64,000 nucleotides of DNA, from the NCBI GenBank assembly GCA_905182995.1, contig CAJJDP010000035.1, forward strand, positions 262,681 to 326,680, written 5' to 3'. A program made the translations under genes and the position numbers. This DNA comes from Paramecium octaurelia. Taxonomy: Eukaryota; Ciliophora; Oligohymenophorea; Peniculida; Parameciidae. Positions 38,130 to 50,773 of this stretch are shown here, one piece after another. How positions within the stretch are numbered: position 1 is the stretch's first letter; each line of letters starts with the position of its first letter. A model generated the notes under the pieces. It had not been told where the DNA came from and searched no databases. It saw only the letters and a program-made list of their open reading frames with translations.

Positions 38130-39822
38130 TCATCTTTTCATTTTTATTTCAAATCCACCTAATTGAGAAAGTTTTGAGGATAAATTGTGACATGAATCAT
38201 CCTCTAAAAATAAGTTGGCATCGTCATCATCACTCTCAGAAGAATCCCCATTCATACTCTCCCCTGAATCACTTTCTATTTATTATTCACCATTTTATCC
38301 ATTCTTTGTCTCTGTATAGAAAGAGCCTGCTATCTAAATTAAATGAACTATTTTACATGCTTAACTGTTTCTTACACAATCAGATTTTCTTAATCTTCCT
38401 CTTCTCCTTGTTATTGTTCAGCTATTTGTTGCATCATTTATGTTTTCTATTTTTCAGTAATGATGGCTTATTTCAATAAAATATATTATCTCATAGATCT
38501 TCTCTTTGCCTTAGAAAGATTAATCTATTCAGGTAAAACTGATGATCCCAAGTAACTTAATCGAATCTATTCAGTTATTATAAACATTACTTCTTTTTAT
38601 TTTTATGGAGTTCCTAATTCATTATTAACCGTTTAAAGTTATAAAAATAGTGAATCTAAACAATCTGCTGCAGATGGTCTTTGATTTTCTTCTAAACATA
38701 ACACTCTTTTAAGAAATGATTATGCATCCTTACTAAGACATATAAATTTCGAATTATTAAAATCAATTCTTCCTGCCGTATTTTAATTTAATATGGCACT
38801 GATTGTATTTCCTGAAAACAATGGTTGTTGAGTCAATAATATATAAGCCACAACACCTGCACTAAATATATCAATTTTTTCATTATAAACTTTTAAATTG
38901 AGGACTTCAGGGGCTATGTACCCAGGAGTTCCATATTTTTTGTATTCGAATTTAGGTATTTTTTTAGCTGCCAATCCAAAATCAGCAATGACAATAGTTG
39001 AAGAATCTTTTACAAGTATATTTTCTAACTTAATGTCTCTATGCATAATATTAAGGGAATGTATATGTTTAAGACCTTCGAAAATTTGTTTCATAAAATT
39101 GCTAATCTACTGTTCACTAAATTGGGATTTCTCGGCTTTCTTCTTCTAGAATTCTTAAAACAATTCTCCCTTTGCATATTCATATATCAAATATATTTAT
39201 TTGTTGTCTTCATGAATTTCTAATAACTTAATTACATTTGGATGATCGATAGGTCTAAGTAGCAACATTTCGCCAATTACAGAATCTCTAAGTTTAGTAA
39301 CTTTGATCAAGTCAGTCTTTTGGAAGGTCTTGCACACAAATTGTCTTTACTTATTGTCCTCGATGAGATAACCCTTTTTTTAAAATAAAGTACTTTTGAA
39401 TAATTGCCATTATTGATTTAACTTAAAAATCTAAATCTAGTTTAGATTTGGCCCCTTGTTACGCAAAACCTTATTAGAAGTTCGATCCAATTTTTTAATT
39501 ATTTTTGGTCAGTGCAATGATACTCTTTTACTCTATCGTATGAAGTTAACAAAAAACTCTTATCAGTATAAGATAGAATATATAGACTATTAAAGAGGTT
39601 ACAATATTTGGTTTTTTGATGTCCAAATTTTACTAATGAGCCATCTTTGGTTAATGCATATTCGTAATTCTGACTTTTAGTTAGATTCACTAATTAAGAC
39701 TTGATCAGATAGGCTGATTGAACATTTCCCGTCGACCAAAAAGTTGTAGTTTTAAGTAGTGATTATAAATTCTTACTAGTTGGTATATACAAGTAATCAA
39801 TATTTTAAGATTATTAGAGCAT
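38130..39822 (-). CDS. Protein kinase with N-terminal PH-like domain
   Basis: About 549 residues with introns at 39374-39393 (20 bases) and 38334-38356 (23 bases). The first 110 residues resemble a PH domain: strand-rich sequence (KNLQSLLKTTTFWSTGNVQS, YEYALTKDGSLVKFGHQKTK) ending in the typical helix with invariant Trp (CTDQKQLKNWIELLIRFCV). The kinase follows: INNGNYSK loop, VCKTFQK (ATP Lys), MHRDIKLENIL, IADFGLAAK, GTPGYIAPEVL, YNEKIDIFSAGVVAYILL. All catalytic residues are present. The layout recalls AKT/PKB and PH-kinases common in ciliates, but there is no AGC hydrophobic motif; the tail is Gln-rich then acidic (NGDSSESDDDDANLFLEDD). The APE-region sequence is CAMK-like. Likely membrane-recruited signalling kinase. 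Confidence 0.87.
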
Positions 39823-39853
39823 ATTTATTTATTTAATTATTTTTTAATAAATA
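39823..39853. promoter_or_regulatory. 31-bp shared bidirectional intergenic region
   Basis: Only 31 bases separate the start codon of the minus PH-kinase (39822) from the start codon of the plus FHA/RING-CH gene (39854). The stretch is almost pure A/T. Both promoters and 5' UTRs must lie within it or inside the neighbouring coding sequence. No specific site is recognisable. Confidence 0.5.
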
Positions 39854-41305
39854 ATGGGATCATGTGCGTCAATGAAATAAAAAAAAATAGAAGGAAATAT
39901 ATAAATTGTGTCATACAAGTAAATAAAACTAATATTTTCAGAGTCTGCATAACAGCTTTCATTTGGAATAAAGAAAGTCATAACTTATTCGATTTCGAGA
40001 GCCACCAAGCAAGCCGAAAAGACTTGGAACTAGATTTCTCAGGTAACTTTGTAGGTTATCATTTAGCAACACTTTCGATGGTTGATAATTAAATAATAGC
40101 ACTAAGTGAGAATGTAAATTTATTATCACTATAATAAAGGAGTATGTAAAAAAACAGGTTCAGCTGCTTAGAGTGGATTGCGAATAAGACTATGTGACTC
40201 TGTCAGGAATGAGCTAGAAATCCGATTAAAGGGTGTGGGCTATATTATGTCGGAGACCAGAGTTTGAGTCATTGAATGTATAAATATAAATGAAAATAAA
40301 AAGGAATGGGAACTATCGAGAGGAGATATTATAAAATTGGGAAGGATGAAATTACAATTACTCGATTTTAATTATGATTTAGATGCATTACAATAATAAA
40401 GAGATTAAACTGATATAAATGATGAAGAAATATAGTCTCAAGATTTAGACCCAGATGGTTGTTAATGCAGAATTTGTTTCTAAAAAAATGCTACAGTTTC
40501 GAACCCCCTTTTTAGTCCATGCAAATGTAAATCTATTCAACTTAAATTGCAGGTATTGGTTCCATGAAATATGTTCATCTTCATTGCTTATAAGTTTGGA
40601 TTCAATAATCAATCAAGGTTAAAAATCAATAATCCTCAACTCAATACATCTGGAAGAAAATGGAGTGTGAGATCTGTAAAATGCCATTAAAAAGCACCTA
40701 CACCTATCAAAGATAGATCTTTTGTATTATGCAAATTTAGAAGCCTAATGTGCCTTATATGATTTGGAAAATTACTTCGGATGACAAATCTAAAGAAGGT
40801 ATCATCTAGGTAATGGAACTCTAAGATAAAGAAGAAATCAAAATTGGGAGAATACCTGACTGTGATATCAAGCTTAAAGATATATCAGTTTCAAGAAGTC
40901 ATGCCTTAATCAAAGTTATCAAGCAAGAAGACAATCATTACAAACTTATTCTGCAAGACAATAATTCTAAATTTGGAACCCTTCTATATGCCTAGTCTGA
41001 TAAATTACTCAGGTACAATCTACCATCATTGCAAAAAGTGCTTTACCAAATTGGAAGAGTCTTACTATACATTCAATTTAAGGATAAAGGCAAGTCTTAC
41101 AATAAACAGTAATTTCAATTTAATAAAACCTAGATTCACATGTTACAAACATCCTGATAAAATTGTCGTGCAAACAAAAATCAATCAAAATGAATAAGCC
41201 ACAATCATTCCGAATGTTGAAAAAGATAAAGATAATTAGATGTCCTTTTAGACTTATAATGAGTTACATTAAGAGGACATCGTAATTAATGTAAAATAAA
41301 TATGA
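39854..41305 (+). CDS. FHA / RING-CH (RINGv) / FHA protein, N-myristoyl signal
   Basis: About 433 residues assembled from seven exons (introns 39919-39941, 40043-40066, 40114-40139, 40278-40303, 40527-40552, 41109-41133). The start MGSCASMK has the Gly2 and Ser6 of an N-myristoylation signal plus a palmitoylatable Cys. Next is a divergent FHA-like part (WELSRGDIIKLGRMKLQLLD). A complete RING-CH finger follows: CQCRICFQKN, SPCKCIGSMKYVHLHCLQVW, CEICKMP. RING-CH fingers are E3 ubiquitin ligases, often membrane-bound (MARCH type). A good C-terminal FHA domain comes last: EIKIGRIPDCDIKLKDISVS, RSHALIK, DNNSKFGT, with the phosphothreonine-binding G-R, S-x-x-H and N residues. It probably ubiquitinates phospho-marked membrane partners; partners unknown. 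Confidence 0.88.
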
Positions 41306-41356
41306 ATACCTATAAACTAATTATATTATTTATTAATTAAAATATTTGTCTGTTAA

Positions 41357-42092
41357 ATGATATAAAAATTAAACAAGTGGGATTGCATAATTGACCCAAT
41401 TATCAAAAACAATTAATAGATGTAAGTTCCATATTAATCATTTTAGTGGTGGTTTATATCTGGCTGATATAGATTGTGCATTAAGTCAAGAATTATTACA
41501 ATAATTGTAAGTTGGAGCCTTGCTTAGTGTTATCGATGAACCTAAAGTAACCACTTCTCCCAATATAATCCACCAAGTAATTAACATTCCAGATTGCACT
41601 GAATAAAACATTCAAGAATTTTTCCCAAAAACCAATGAATTTATAGAAAGACACAGATAACATACTAATGTTATGGTTCATTGTTTTGCTGGAATCTCCA
41701 GAAGTGCGTCAGTTGTTATTGCATACATCATGCAAAAGTTCAATTGGGGTTTTCAAAGAACTCTCAATTCAGTTATTGCAAGGAGACCCTAAGTCAAACC
41801 AAATTCAGGTTTCGTCAAACAACTGATTTAATATGAAACCTAGAATAGAAATAGGTCATCCTCTCAATAACACAGGATTCTTAACACTATTAACACTGTT
41901 ATTGATAAAATACCTTATTAATCAGATAGCAAAAATAATAAATACTTTTAACCATCAAAATTAGATTTAAATTAATTGGAAATGGAAATTACTAAAAGAC
42001 AATAAGATTTATAAATATTAAGGATGAAATATTAACAATTAAATGACAAGATTGTAAATAGGAACAACGTCTACGTTTCTGCTTTTGAATGA
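41357..42092 (+). CDS. Dual-specificity protein phosphatase
   Basis: About 236 residues, one intron (41422-41446). The DSP fold is clear: GGLYLADIDCALSQELLQQL at the start, the general-acid Asp region IPDCTEQNIQEFFP, and the active-site loop VMVHCFAGISRSASVVIAY with Cys and Arg of HCxxGxxRS. AIARRPQVKPN-type sequence (NSVIARRPQVKPNSGFVKQL) matches DSPs after the P-loop. The C-terminal 80 residues are Gln/Asn-rich and coiled. Atypical DUSP of small size; substrate unknown. It sits directly downstream of the FHA/RING-CH gene on the same strand (52-base gap). Confidence 0.92.
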
Positions 42093-42175
42093 GATGATGA
42101 CTTTTAACACTTATATATTATAACCCAATTTGTTAGATCATGCTTAAAATTAATATAATTAATTCCATTTTTAAA

Positions 42176-42915
42176 TCATTTTTTCTTCCATCTATTTTCT
42201 AACCCATTTCTATCAACATTGGTTAAGGATTATACTAATTGTTCACGAATTATTATTTACCTTATAGATAGTATTATACGAAATAACTACTTTCTTTTAA
42301 TAATTTAAATGCCGTGTCAAAACTTTTATTGGACAAATCTAATAATTGAATTACATCCCAATCAGTACACTGAGGATATATTTAAGACAGTTCATCAAAA
42401 AGCAATTAAACTAACTAAAATCTTTTTATACATAATTCATCATTTCTTTAATAAATTTTCACATATCTAGGACGAAGACTTGAACTTGGAAACTGTAACT
42501 ATTAACATTGAGTACCCAAATGAATATTTTTTTCCCTCTTTTAAACTTATTCAACCTTTTTCTTCGATTTATTTTATTTTTACTCAGATTTAGATACTTT
42601 ATTATTATTCCTTTAATTTCTTGTTTAAACTTAAGAAATTATTGATTAGCGTGAATCATCTTCATATACTCTACCTGATTAAAGTAAATCATCCAGATCT
42701 AAGAGTCTTGGAATTTAAAATTGAAATGCGTTGCTAAATCCTATAGTATTTAATTTATCATTTTCAACTATTATTGAATTTTGAGATGCAATATACTATT
42801 AATTTGATAACTCTCTATTCTATGTAGCAGTATTATCATAACTAAAAGGAAGTGCCTAAGAGTCCCCCTTAGAATAAAGTTATCCAAGCAATTCATAGTA
42901 GTTTAGCTTGCTCAT
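42176..42915 (-). CDS. Unknown Gln-rich protein with UBA/CUE-like helical end
   Basis: About 237 residues, one intron (42235-42260). The start MSKLNYYELLGQLYSKGDSQ is followed by Asn/Gln/Ser-rich disordered sequence and a basic Lys/Gln patch. Near the C-terminus a three-helix pattern (LLFDELSQIYPQCTDWDVIQ, LLDLSNKSFDTAFKLLKE) resembles CUE/UBA ubiquitin-binding domains. That assignment is inference from helix spacing only. After the intron the protein ends ENRWKKK. It converges on the phosphatase gene. Confidence 0.55.
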
Positions 42916-43000
42916 TTGATAATTTATTTATTTAATAATCATAATATGATACTTTAGATATCCATTGTATAATTAATTTGTAAATATATAAATTTCCTAA

Positions 43001-44872
43001 TCAAATTTTTTTGTGCATTTTTATTAGCGAATGGATGTCTTCCAAAACTCTCAACTTATTTTGTGTTGTGGCTTAATCCTGTTTCACTTACAATACTTAT
43101 CTTGACTAAATTTCTCTCTCACTTTCATAAATTCTCACTTTCTCTTCAATCTATATTTAATTTTAATTATTTACTTGTTTTAATGAGTACTGGCTCTATT
43201 CAATCTATTATTTATATTTGGCAGACTTCTAAGCATGCTTAAGGATTTCCTCTTCTTGAGTTTTTATTTTTTATTTCAATTCATTTTCTCTATTTTTGTA
43301 TTCCTTGATTTCTTCTTTACTTTAAGCTAACTATTTTACCAGATGGTCAATTTTAATCTCAATTTCATCCATGGTTTTATTATTCTCATGTTTGGTTAAT
43401 TAAATATCATTTTCTAAATCCCTACTATACTGTTATGATTTAGTTAATTGTTCCTATAAATGAAGAACCTAATTTTTTAACTAAAATGCTTATATTCTAT
43501 AATACTTATTCTATTGTACGAAAATCTTGTCTAGATTATAATTCAAATTCTTCAGACTTTTGTTTCTTTAGTTATAATACAGATTTTAAATCTTGGATTT
43601 CAAGAATGAGACTTTAGATTCTATTCTCTGCTGTCAATAATTTGCTTTATTAATTATCAATAACCGATTTAAGCTCAGAGTTTATTTGCTATAATTTCTA
43701 ATTATCTTATAGTTAAATTTAATGATTTTTCTCCTCATTATCAAGTATTCTCTAAAAATCAATGATTTTTTAATTTAAATTATCGATTGACAATTTTTAT
43801 TCATTTATTTTTTATTTTTTTTTTTCAAGCTAGTCTTTATAATTAGAAACCCTCTTTTCAACTTCAGATTCTTACACCTATAAAAGTACTTGTTACTGCT
43901 TTTCGACTTTAGCTAATTAAGCATAAGCTTCATCTTATTTATATGAAGCCTGATCTAACTATTACTTATAGTAATTGACTTATTAATTTAGATATTCAAT
44001 CTGTGATTACTAATCAGCATCTCTGTATCTAATATCCTAATACATTTATTCGAAATATCGAATTTGTTCATCTCTATTAATTAGTTCATCTCTTTATTTT
44101 AATAACTCTCCCTCTAATTCCTTATTTTATTCTTCTTAATTTTTTCTATGTAAATAATGAATCATTACATTTCATTTGAAAATTCCTCACATAATTTTTA
44201 CACTCTTTCAAGTTCTTTACCAAAATTTTACCCTTATTCTTCATAAACTGTCTCTGCTTATTTCAACTAATCCCTCATAGCAGTTAATTTTTATTTCTTA
44301 TCACCTAATTTTTATTTTAATGTATGATTTTGCTATTGTAATTCTTCGATTAATTTTTCAGAAGTCTCTGCTTTGATCTTGACTTCTTTAGTATTTACAT
44401 CTCCCTTATTTAATGAATCCAACAATTATTTATTTTCTTATTCTAATGCTCTAATTTATTTATCTTTAGCTGATAACTTTCCTTCTAGTTCTTTATTAAC
44501 TGTCATATATTCTTTAAGAGTGATCTAAGGAATAGTATAAAGAAAAGTACTTTTAACTCCTTATTTAATATTCTTATTCTCTCATATTTTTCTCTTTCTT
44601 ACAAATCCCTAGCATTCAAGGTTTCCCTCAATCTGCTAATTTACTCTAATGATCCACTTTGCCTACGTCTTTCTCTTGAAGAATCGTCGCTGATGAAATA
44701 GAGAAAAGAATTACTCATCATCATTGAGTTTGCTTGGCCTTGATCTGCCAATAAAATATGTGACAGGTTATTGAGGAGCGGGTTCATATTACATGATCTA
44801 GTCGATCTACTGACTTGTTTTCTTGTAACGATCCATGAGTTTATTGACATTTCTCTCTAATCGGTTATCCAT
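43001..44872 (-). CDS. Coiled-coil structural protein
   Basis: About 589 residues with four introns (25, 26, 23 and 28 bases) that each restore the frame. The N-terminus is MDNRLERNVNKLMDRYKKTS, followed by a Ser/Arg patch. From residue about 75 to the end it is one long heptad coiled coil, very rich in Gln, Glu, Lys and Leu (KAETSEKLIEELQQQNHTLK, EEILKHAQKSAKYKQQIEQS). Such proteins are common in ciliate basal bodies, cilia and cortex; nothing specific marks this one. It starts only 9 bases after the stop of the upstream coiled-coil gene on the same strand. Confidence 0.78.
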
Positions 44873-44881
44873 TATTTAAAT

Positions 44882-46840
44882 TCAAAATTATTATAATTCA
44901 GGTTAACTTTATTTTCTTAATTCTTACGAATCAATCATTTTCACATCTGATTCTTCATGCTACACGTCTTGGAATGGGTTCTTCTCCTCTTCTGACAATT
45001 CCAAATTCAACTTTTGTGATAGATTGAATTCATCTTCATTTTATTCTTCCAATTTCTCTATATTGTTATCTATTTTCTTCTAATTCGATCTCAAATTGTG
45101 ATCGACATCCTCCTCAATCAGATTAACAAATTCTGATTCCTTACGATTATTTATGATTAGTATTTCACTATTGGACATTTTTAGACTCTCAGGTTAAGCA
45201 TCACCTAAATTGATATTCTATTGTTAATCTTCTAAATCATCTTCCTCTTAATTTACATCAAAGGGTGAATGTATTTATTATAAAAATATTCTTGATGACC
45301 TATTTTATCTTAAGATTAGAGCATAGAAATGATCAATCTCTATTTTACTTAATTAAATTTCCACTGAAGAAAGTACTTCCAAATAGGCCTAAATATATAC
45401 TCTACATTTACATCGATTGTAATGTATCCACTAGTGTAAGTATCTGGATATTTCCTAATTAAAATGTCTGATATCTCATTCTTCTTCTTCATTATCTATT
45501 GATTGATATTATTCAATTATTCTATTGATAAAATTTAGTAGTTTTCCATCAAAGTTTTAAAGATACTTCTCACTCTAGCACTGGTTGTCGTTTCTGTTTC
45601 ATTTTCAACATCTGCTAAATAAATAGCAGCCATTTCCACTTATTCAATTGATTTTAAACCAAAGATTCTATTAGATAGATTTTATTTCAATTATTATTAA
45701 GTTAATACCTCGTCTGTCAATAAATATGTTTCTACTTATTATAAAGATATTTTCAATCCAATCAAATTTAATTTGACTTGTCTAGCAATGGCTAAGATAT
45801 CATTTTTGTCCACATTTATAAATTTCTTTTTTTACAATTCAATATCTTCTTATAATTACCCTTGCTCCTCAGGCGGTTAAGGACCATTGTTTTTTATTAG
45901 AATAGTCCTTTTGGGCTGATATTTTGATTGCTTTTCTAATTCATATTCTCTTTGCAAAGTTTCAAATTATCTCTTTTATTCAGCCATCCTTTTTTCTAAA
46001 TTCTCTATTTATTCTTAATTATCTGCCTAAAGTTTTTGCATTTGATTTTCCAGATACTTGTTCTTCTGTCTTTCATTTCTCAAGTCGACCATTGCCTAAT
46101 CATAGCCCAATTGTAATTGTTCCTCCATCTTCTTATTATCTTTCTGTTGAGGCCTTTCAAGAAATAAAGTATCTTTTTTTTTTAATTCTGCCATCTCTAA
46201 TAGTAATTATGCATTCAAATTCTTGAGTTACTTATATTTATTTAAGATTGCATTATATTTAATGTTCATCTTATTGCAATTATTCTAAATTTAATAAATT
46301 TTCACTACTTATTATAATGTAACTGACTGTTCTAAGTGTGAAATTAATTATGTCATTTTCATATTGTCTTCACTTAAAGATATACACAATCCTTCAACAT
46401 TATTTTTGTTCATCGGACTTTGCAATTGATTAATATAGGATATTTATTCCTATAACTATTGTTGCAATTTGATGTTATTGTCCTGCATTTACAGAAATTT
46501 ATACCTCTAACTTTGTGATTTTCTCCAAAAACCCTTATTTTAATCTTGTATAATTCTTCAAAGGCGTACTTTCTTCTTTTTAAATGGATTGCACTTCTCT
46601 CTTGAAATATTAATTTTACGATTAAAACTATCGTAATGCTAATTTTAATTAATTGTTTTCTTATTTCAGATTTTAAATTTCCTCGTATAGACTTTCTTTG
46701 TCATGAATTATATATTTAGCTCTCATTTTACTGGCATCTGTATTGTCAAGCGTTCTATTTCTCGTAAATAAATTAAATCTATTCAATTTCGTAGAGGATT
46801 GCACTTAAGGTGATTTCTATATTTATGATATAGACAACAT
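44882..46840 (-). CDS. Coiled-coil protein with acidic C-terminus
   Basis: About 637 residues, introns at 46483-46504 and 45389-45411. The N-terminus is basic (KLNRFNLFTRNRTLDNTDAS). The middle is coiled coil (EIQNLKQENNQLKLALRQFQ, MEEQLQLGYDQAMVDLRNER). A more globular helical part lies between about residues 330 and 500 (YLEVLSSVEIQLSKIEIDHF). The last 130 residues are acidic (NQEEDDLEDQQQNINLGDA, LELSEEEKNPFQDVQHEESD). No catalytic motif. The second intron is essential: without it the acidic tail is out of frame. Confidence 0.78.
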
Positions 46841-46909
46841 CCTTATATTATATAATTAATTATCAAATTACAACATTTAAACAAGCTTTGGAAATTACAT
46901 GCATCTCAT

Positions 46910-47093
46910 ATGCTAGCAATGAAAACTTACTAAAAAATCAGAAGTCTTTCTATCCATCATAGATATTCCCACAAAACTAGCAATTTAGACAGAATTGAGA
47001 AAAATTATTTTGAAACATTCTCCTCAAAAATATGAAGAAATATAAAAGGGTAACAATAAATACAGATATTAAATGCTATCCTCATAAAATTGA
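46910..47093 (+). CDS. Possible small protein
   Basis: Two exons joined by a 19-base intron-like segment (GTCTTT..CATAG, about 46950-46968) give 54 residues (IPTKLAIQTELRKIILKHSP, QKYEEIQKGNNKYRYQMLSS). The second exon reads convincingly as protein, but the first is short and the intron is at the lower size limit. It is divergent from the coiled-coil gene. No family recognised. Confidence 0.35.
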
Positions 47094-47503
47094 TTTTAGA
47101 ATCAAAAGGAATCGTATAGTTAATTGATCTTTGTAATTAAGGGATAAATATATAGAGATATTTAAATTATTGATTAATAATTGGACTAATAACAATTATA
47201 GTTTATTCAAATATTTATTGAACTCACTACTCAATTAAAAAGTATTGTTAATTAATGTAATAGTTTGATCTCTCTTTTTTTAATTATTAGCAATTTCTCC
47301 TTATTAATAGCAGTAATAGAATGTTTGCTATTTCTTGGATCAAATATCTTCAAGAACATTAGATAATAAAATGTTGCTTGAAAATTAATACTAAGCGTTA
47401 GATTACAATAATTAGAATAATATATCAATTATAATTTATCATTAATCTATAAATAAATGAAAATACAAATTAGATGAAATGATTTAATTTATAAATATAC
47501 ATA
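47094..47503. other. Intergenic AT-rich stretch
   Basis: About 400 bases of AT-rich sequence downstream of the isocitrate dehydrogenase gene. No gene, motif or repeat seen. Confidence 0.5.
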
Positions 47504-48646
47504 TCATTTTCCTAAACTTTTGATAACTTCTGTTGTAAATTGATCTGTTGTAGCATTTCCACCAATATCTTTAGTTTTAACATTCTTGACTTGGATAGTA
47601 TGTTAAACAGCTCTACAAATTTAATCAGCAAAGTTTGGTAAACCTAGATGTCTTAACAAAAGAGTGGAAGAAACAAGCATAGCGGAAGGATTCACAACAT
47701 TTTTACCTAGAATACATAATATTAGTACCTGCAATATCTCTTCCTGTATGTCTACAACCTTGAGAAAAGAGAGCATGATCTTTACCAATTGATGCTCCTG
47801 CAGCCATACCCACTCCCCCAGTGATACCAGCTACAACATTTTGTACAATTGATCCATACAGATTTGGCATAACCATCACATCGAATTGTGTTGGATTTTT
47901 GACCAATTACATGCAACAATTATCAATAATCATCTCTTCATATTTAATGAATGAATATCTTTGAGCCACTTCTCTACAGGCTTATAAAAACAGACCATCG
48001 ACTAGCTTCATGATATTTGCTTTGTGAACAGCTGTGACCTTCTTTCTACCGCTAAGATGAGCAAATTCAAATGCGTATTCAGCAATTCTTAAGGATGCTT
48101 ATTTTGTAGTCACTTTGATCGATTCAACTACTCCTGGATAGACTTCGTGTTCCACACCAGAGTATTCACCTGCGATAGTTAGCATTATAATAGATTACCT
48201 TCAGTATTTTCTCTTATCACCACTATGTCTGTATTATTATGTCTTTATACTATTCCTTCGAAAGAAAAGGCAAATGTAATATTGGAATACAAGTCTAAGT
48301 ATTTATAGAACTTGTAATTGTCAGTGTATTTCTAATTCTTTTCTGTCATCACACCCAAAAGAATGCATTCATTTTTTCTTAGTTGCTTCTTAGATTCGTC
48401 ATTCTCAAAATTGAAATTGTCCAACACATCGAATTTGATTGGAACATGCAATTCTTCAAAGATGGTTCTTACACTATCTAATAATTCTAATAATTTCTTA
48501 CTTGTTATTTCAGGTCCGATTCCTACTCCAGGTATTAAAGTGACATTCTTTAAAGCACCTTCTCCAGGCTTTTATAAATAGTTTTAAGACCAAGCACCCC
48601 TGAGTTAATGATGTTAACGAAAAGCTGATCTAATACAATTTCTCAT
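47504..48646 (-). CDS. NAD-dependent isocitrate dehydrogenase, regulatory (gamma-like) subunit
   Basis: About 363 residues, introns at 48170-48198 and 47707-47728. The mitochondrial enzyme converts isocitrate to 2-oxoglutarate in the TCA cycle. N-terminal [20 protein letters not shown] looks like a mitochondrial presequence. Family motifs: [64 protein letters not shown]. In catalytic subunits the last motif continues NLYGDILSD with metal-binding Asp residues; here it is NLYGSIVQN, like mammalian IDH3G (NLYGNIVNN), and FEEMI-DNCCMQLV also matches gamma. So a regulatory rather than catalytic subunit is likely, needing a partner encoded elsewhere. Confidence 0.88.
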
Positions 48647-48814
48647 AATTAAATTTTTATAAAAATATTTGATATTATGATTTTGTATTTAAGAACCCCC
48701 ATATCCTAGAATAATTCATATTATTATTATAAATTATTATTATATAATTTTATTATATATGGCATAACAAAATATATATAAATTTTATAACTCTATTCAG
48801 TTAATCATTTTACT

Positions 48815-49951
<1,137 letters not shown>

Positions 49952-50003
49952 TTGAAGTTTCGGAAAGAAAATTTATTAAACTAAAATAACAAATACATTT
50001 TAA

Positions 50004-50411
50004 ATGTATAGTAATTCATACACTTATAATCACAATTGGTATATATTCCAACTCTTTTTTCATCTATTCATTGCATCTCTACCATTTCTTAGATTAGAAT
50101 TAGCTTTTTTCTATATGACTTCAGAATTTTATTTGATAATTATTTTCCTTTTACTTGTAATTACTATTATTTTCCTTAAAAAATTAAAATCCGTGAACTT
50201 TGATAAGTCTTTTAATTAAATACAAGAATTTTTTATAAACTAATTTAGAATTCCAATAATACTTTAGTTTATATCTCATTAGCCTTTTTCCACACATGTA
50301 TTGGTTAATCTTTACATTAATTGCTATTATTTAAAATACAATTTTGATATAACAATTACTATTGAAAACAGTAAATATTTAAAGTTGTTTCATCTAATCA
50401 AATTGTTATGA
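50004..50411 (+). CDS. Possible small membrane protein
   Basis: A TGA-free frame of 135 codons from ATG 50004. It has two or three hydrophobic segments (IFQLFFHLFIASLPFLRL, FYLIIIFLLLVITIIFLKKL) and a more polar end. It is divergent from the MYND-kinase with 52 bases between starts. The composition (Ile, Leu, Phe, Tyr, Asn) is also what AT-rich noncoding DNA would give, so this call is uncertain. Confidence 0.35.
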
Positions 50412-50773
50412 GTATTTTATTAAACTTATTCAATAATATATACTTGTAATCAATTAAGTAGTTCTGATGATAAACAAATTTCTATAAAAGTGGTATATTT
50501 TTATGAATTATATCAAGAATGTGTATTTAATTGTCTTTTTTTTAATGAATAAGTGTTGGAAAACTTCTCAATTTTAATAAAATTCTAAATATCATTATAT
50601 AAAATCTGAAGAAATCAATTTTTGTAATCTAAACATACTTGAGAAAATGATTGAAAACTTATAGTAAACTTTGTTATTTCTTATTAAAAGAAAGATATCT
50701 CTAGTAAATTAATTATTGATTTAGCTATAAATTTATATTTATTATAATAATTCAGATAAGTCTGAATACACAT
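50412..50773. other. Intergenic AT-rich stretch
   Basis: About 360 bases with no recognisable gene, motif or repeat; very AT-rich. Confidence 0.5.

Noticed and set aside
45265-46226. Plus-strand frames opposite the coiled-coil gene (45265-45462, 45924-46226)
   Set aside because: Antisense shadows of a well-supported minus gene; no motif and no intron logic.
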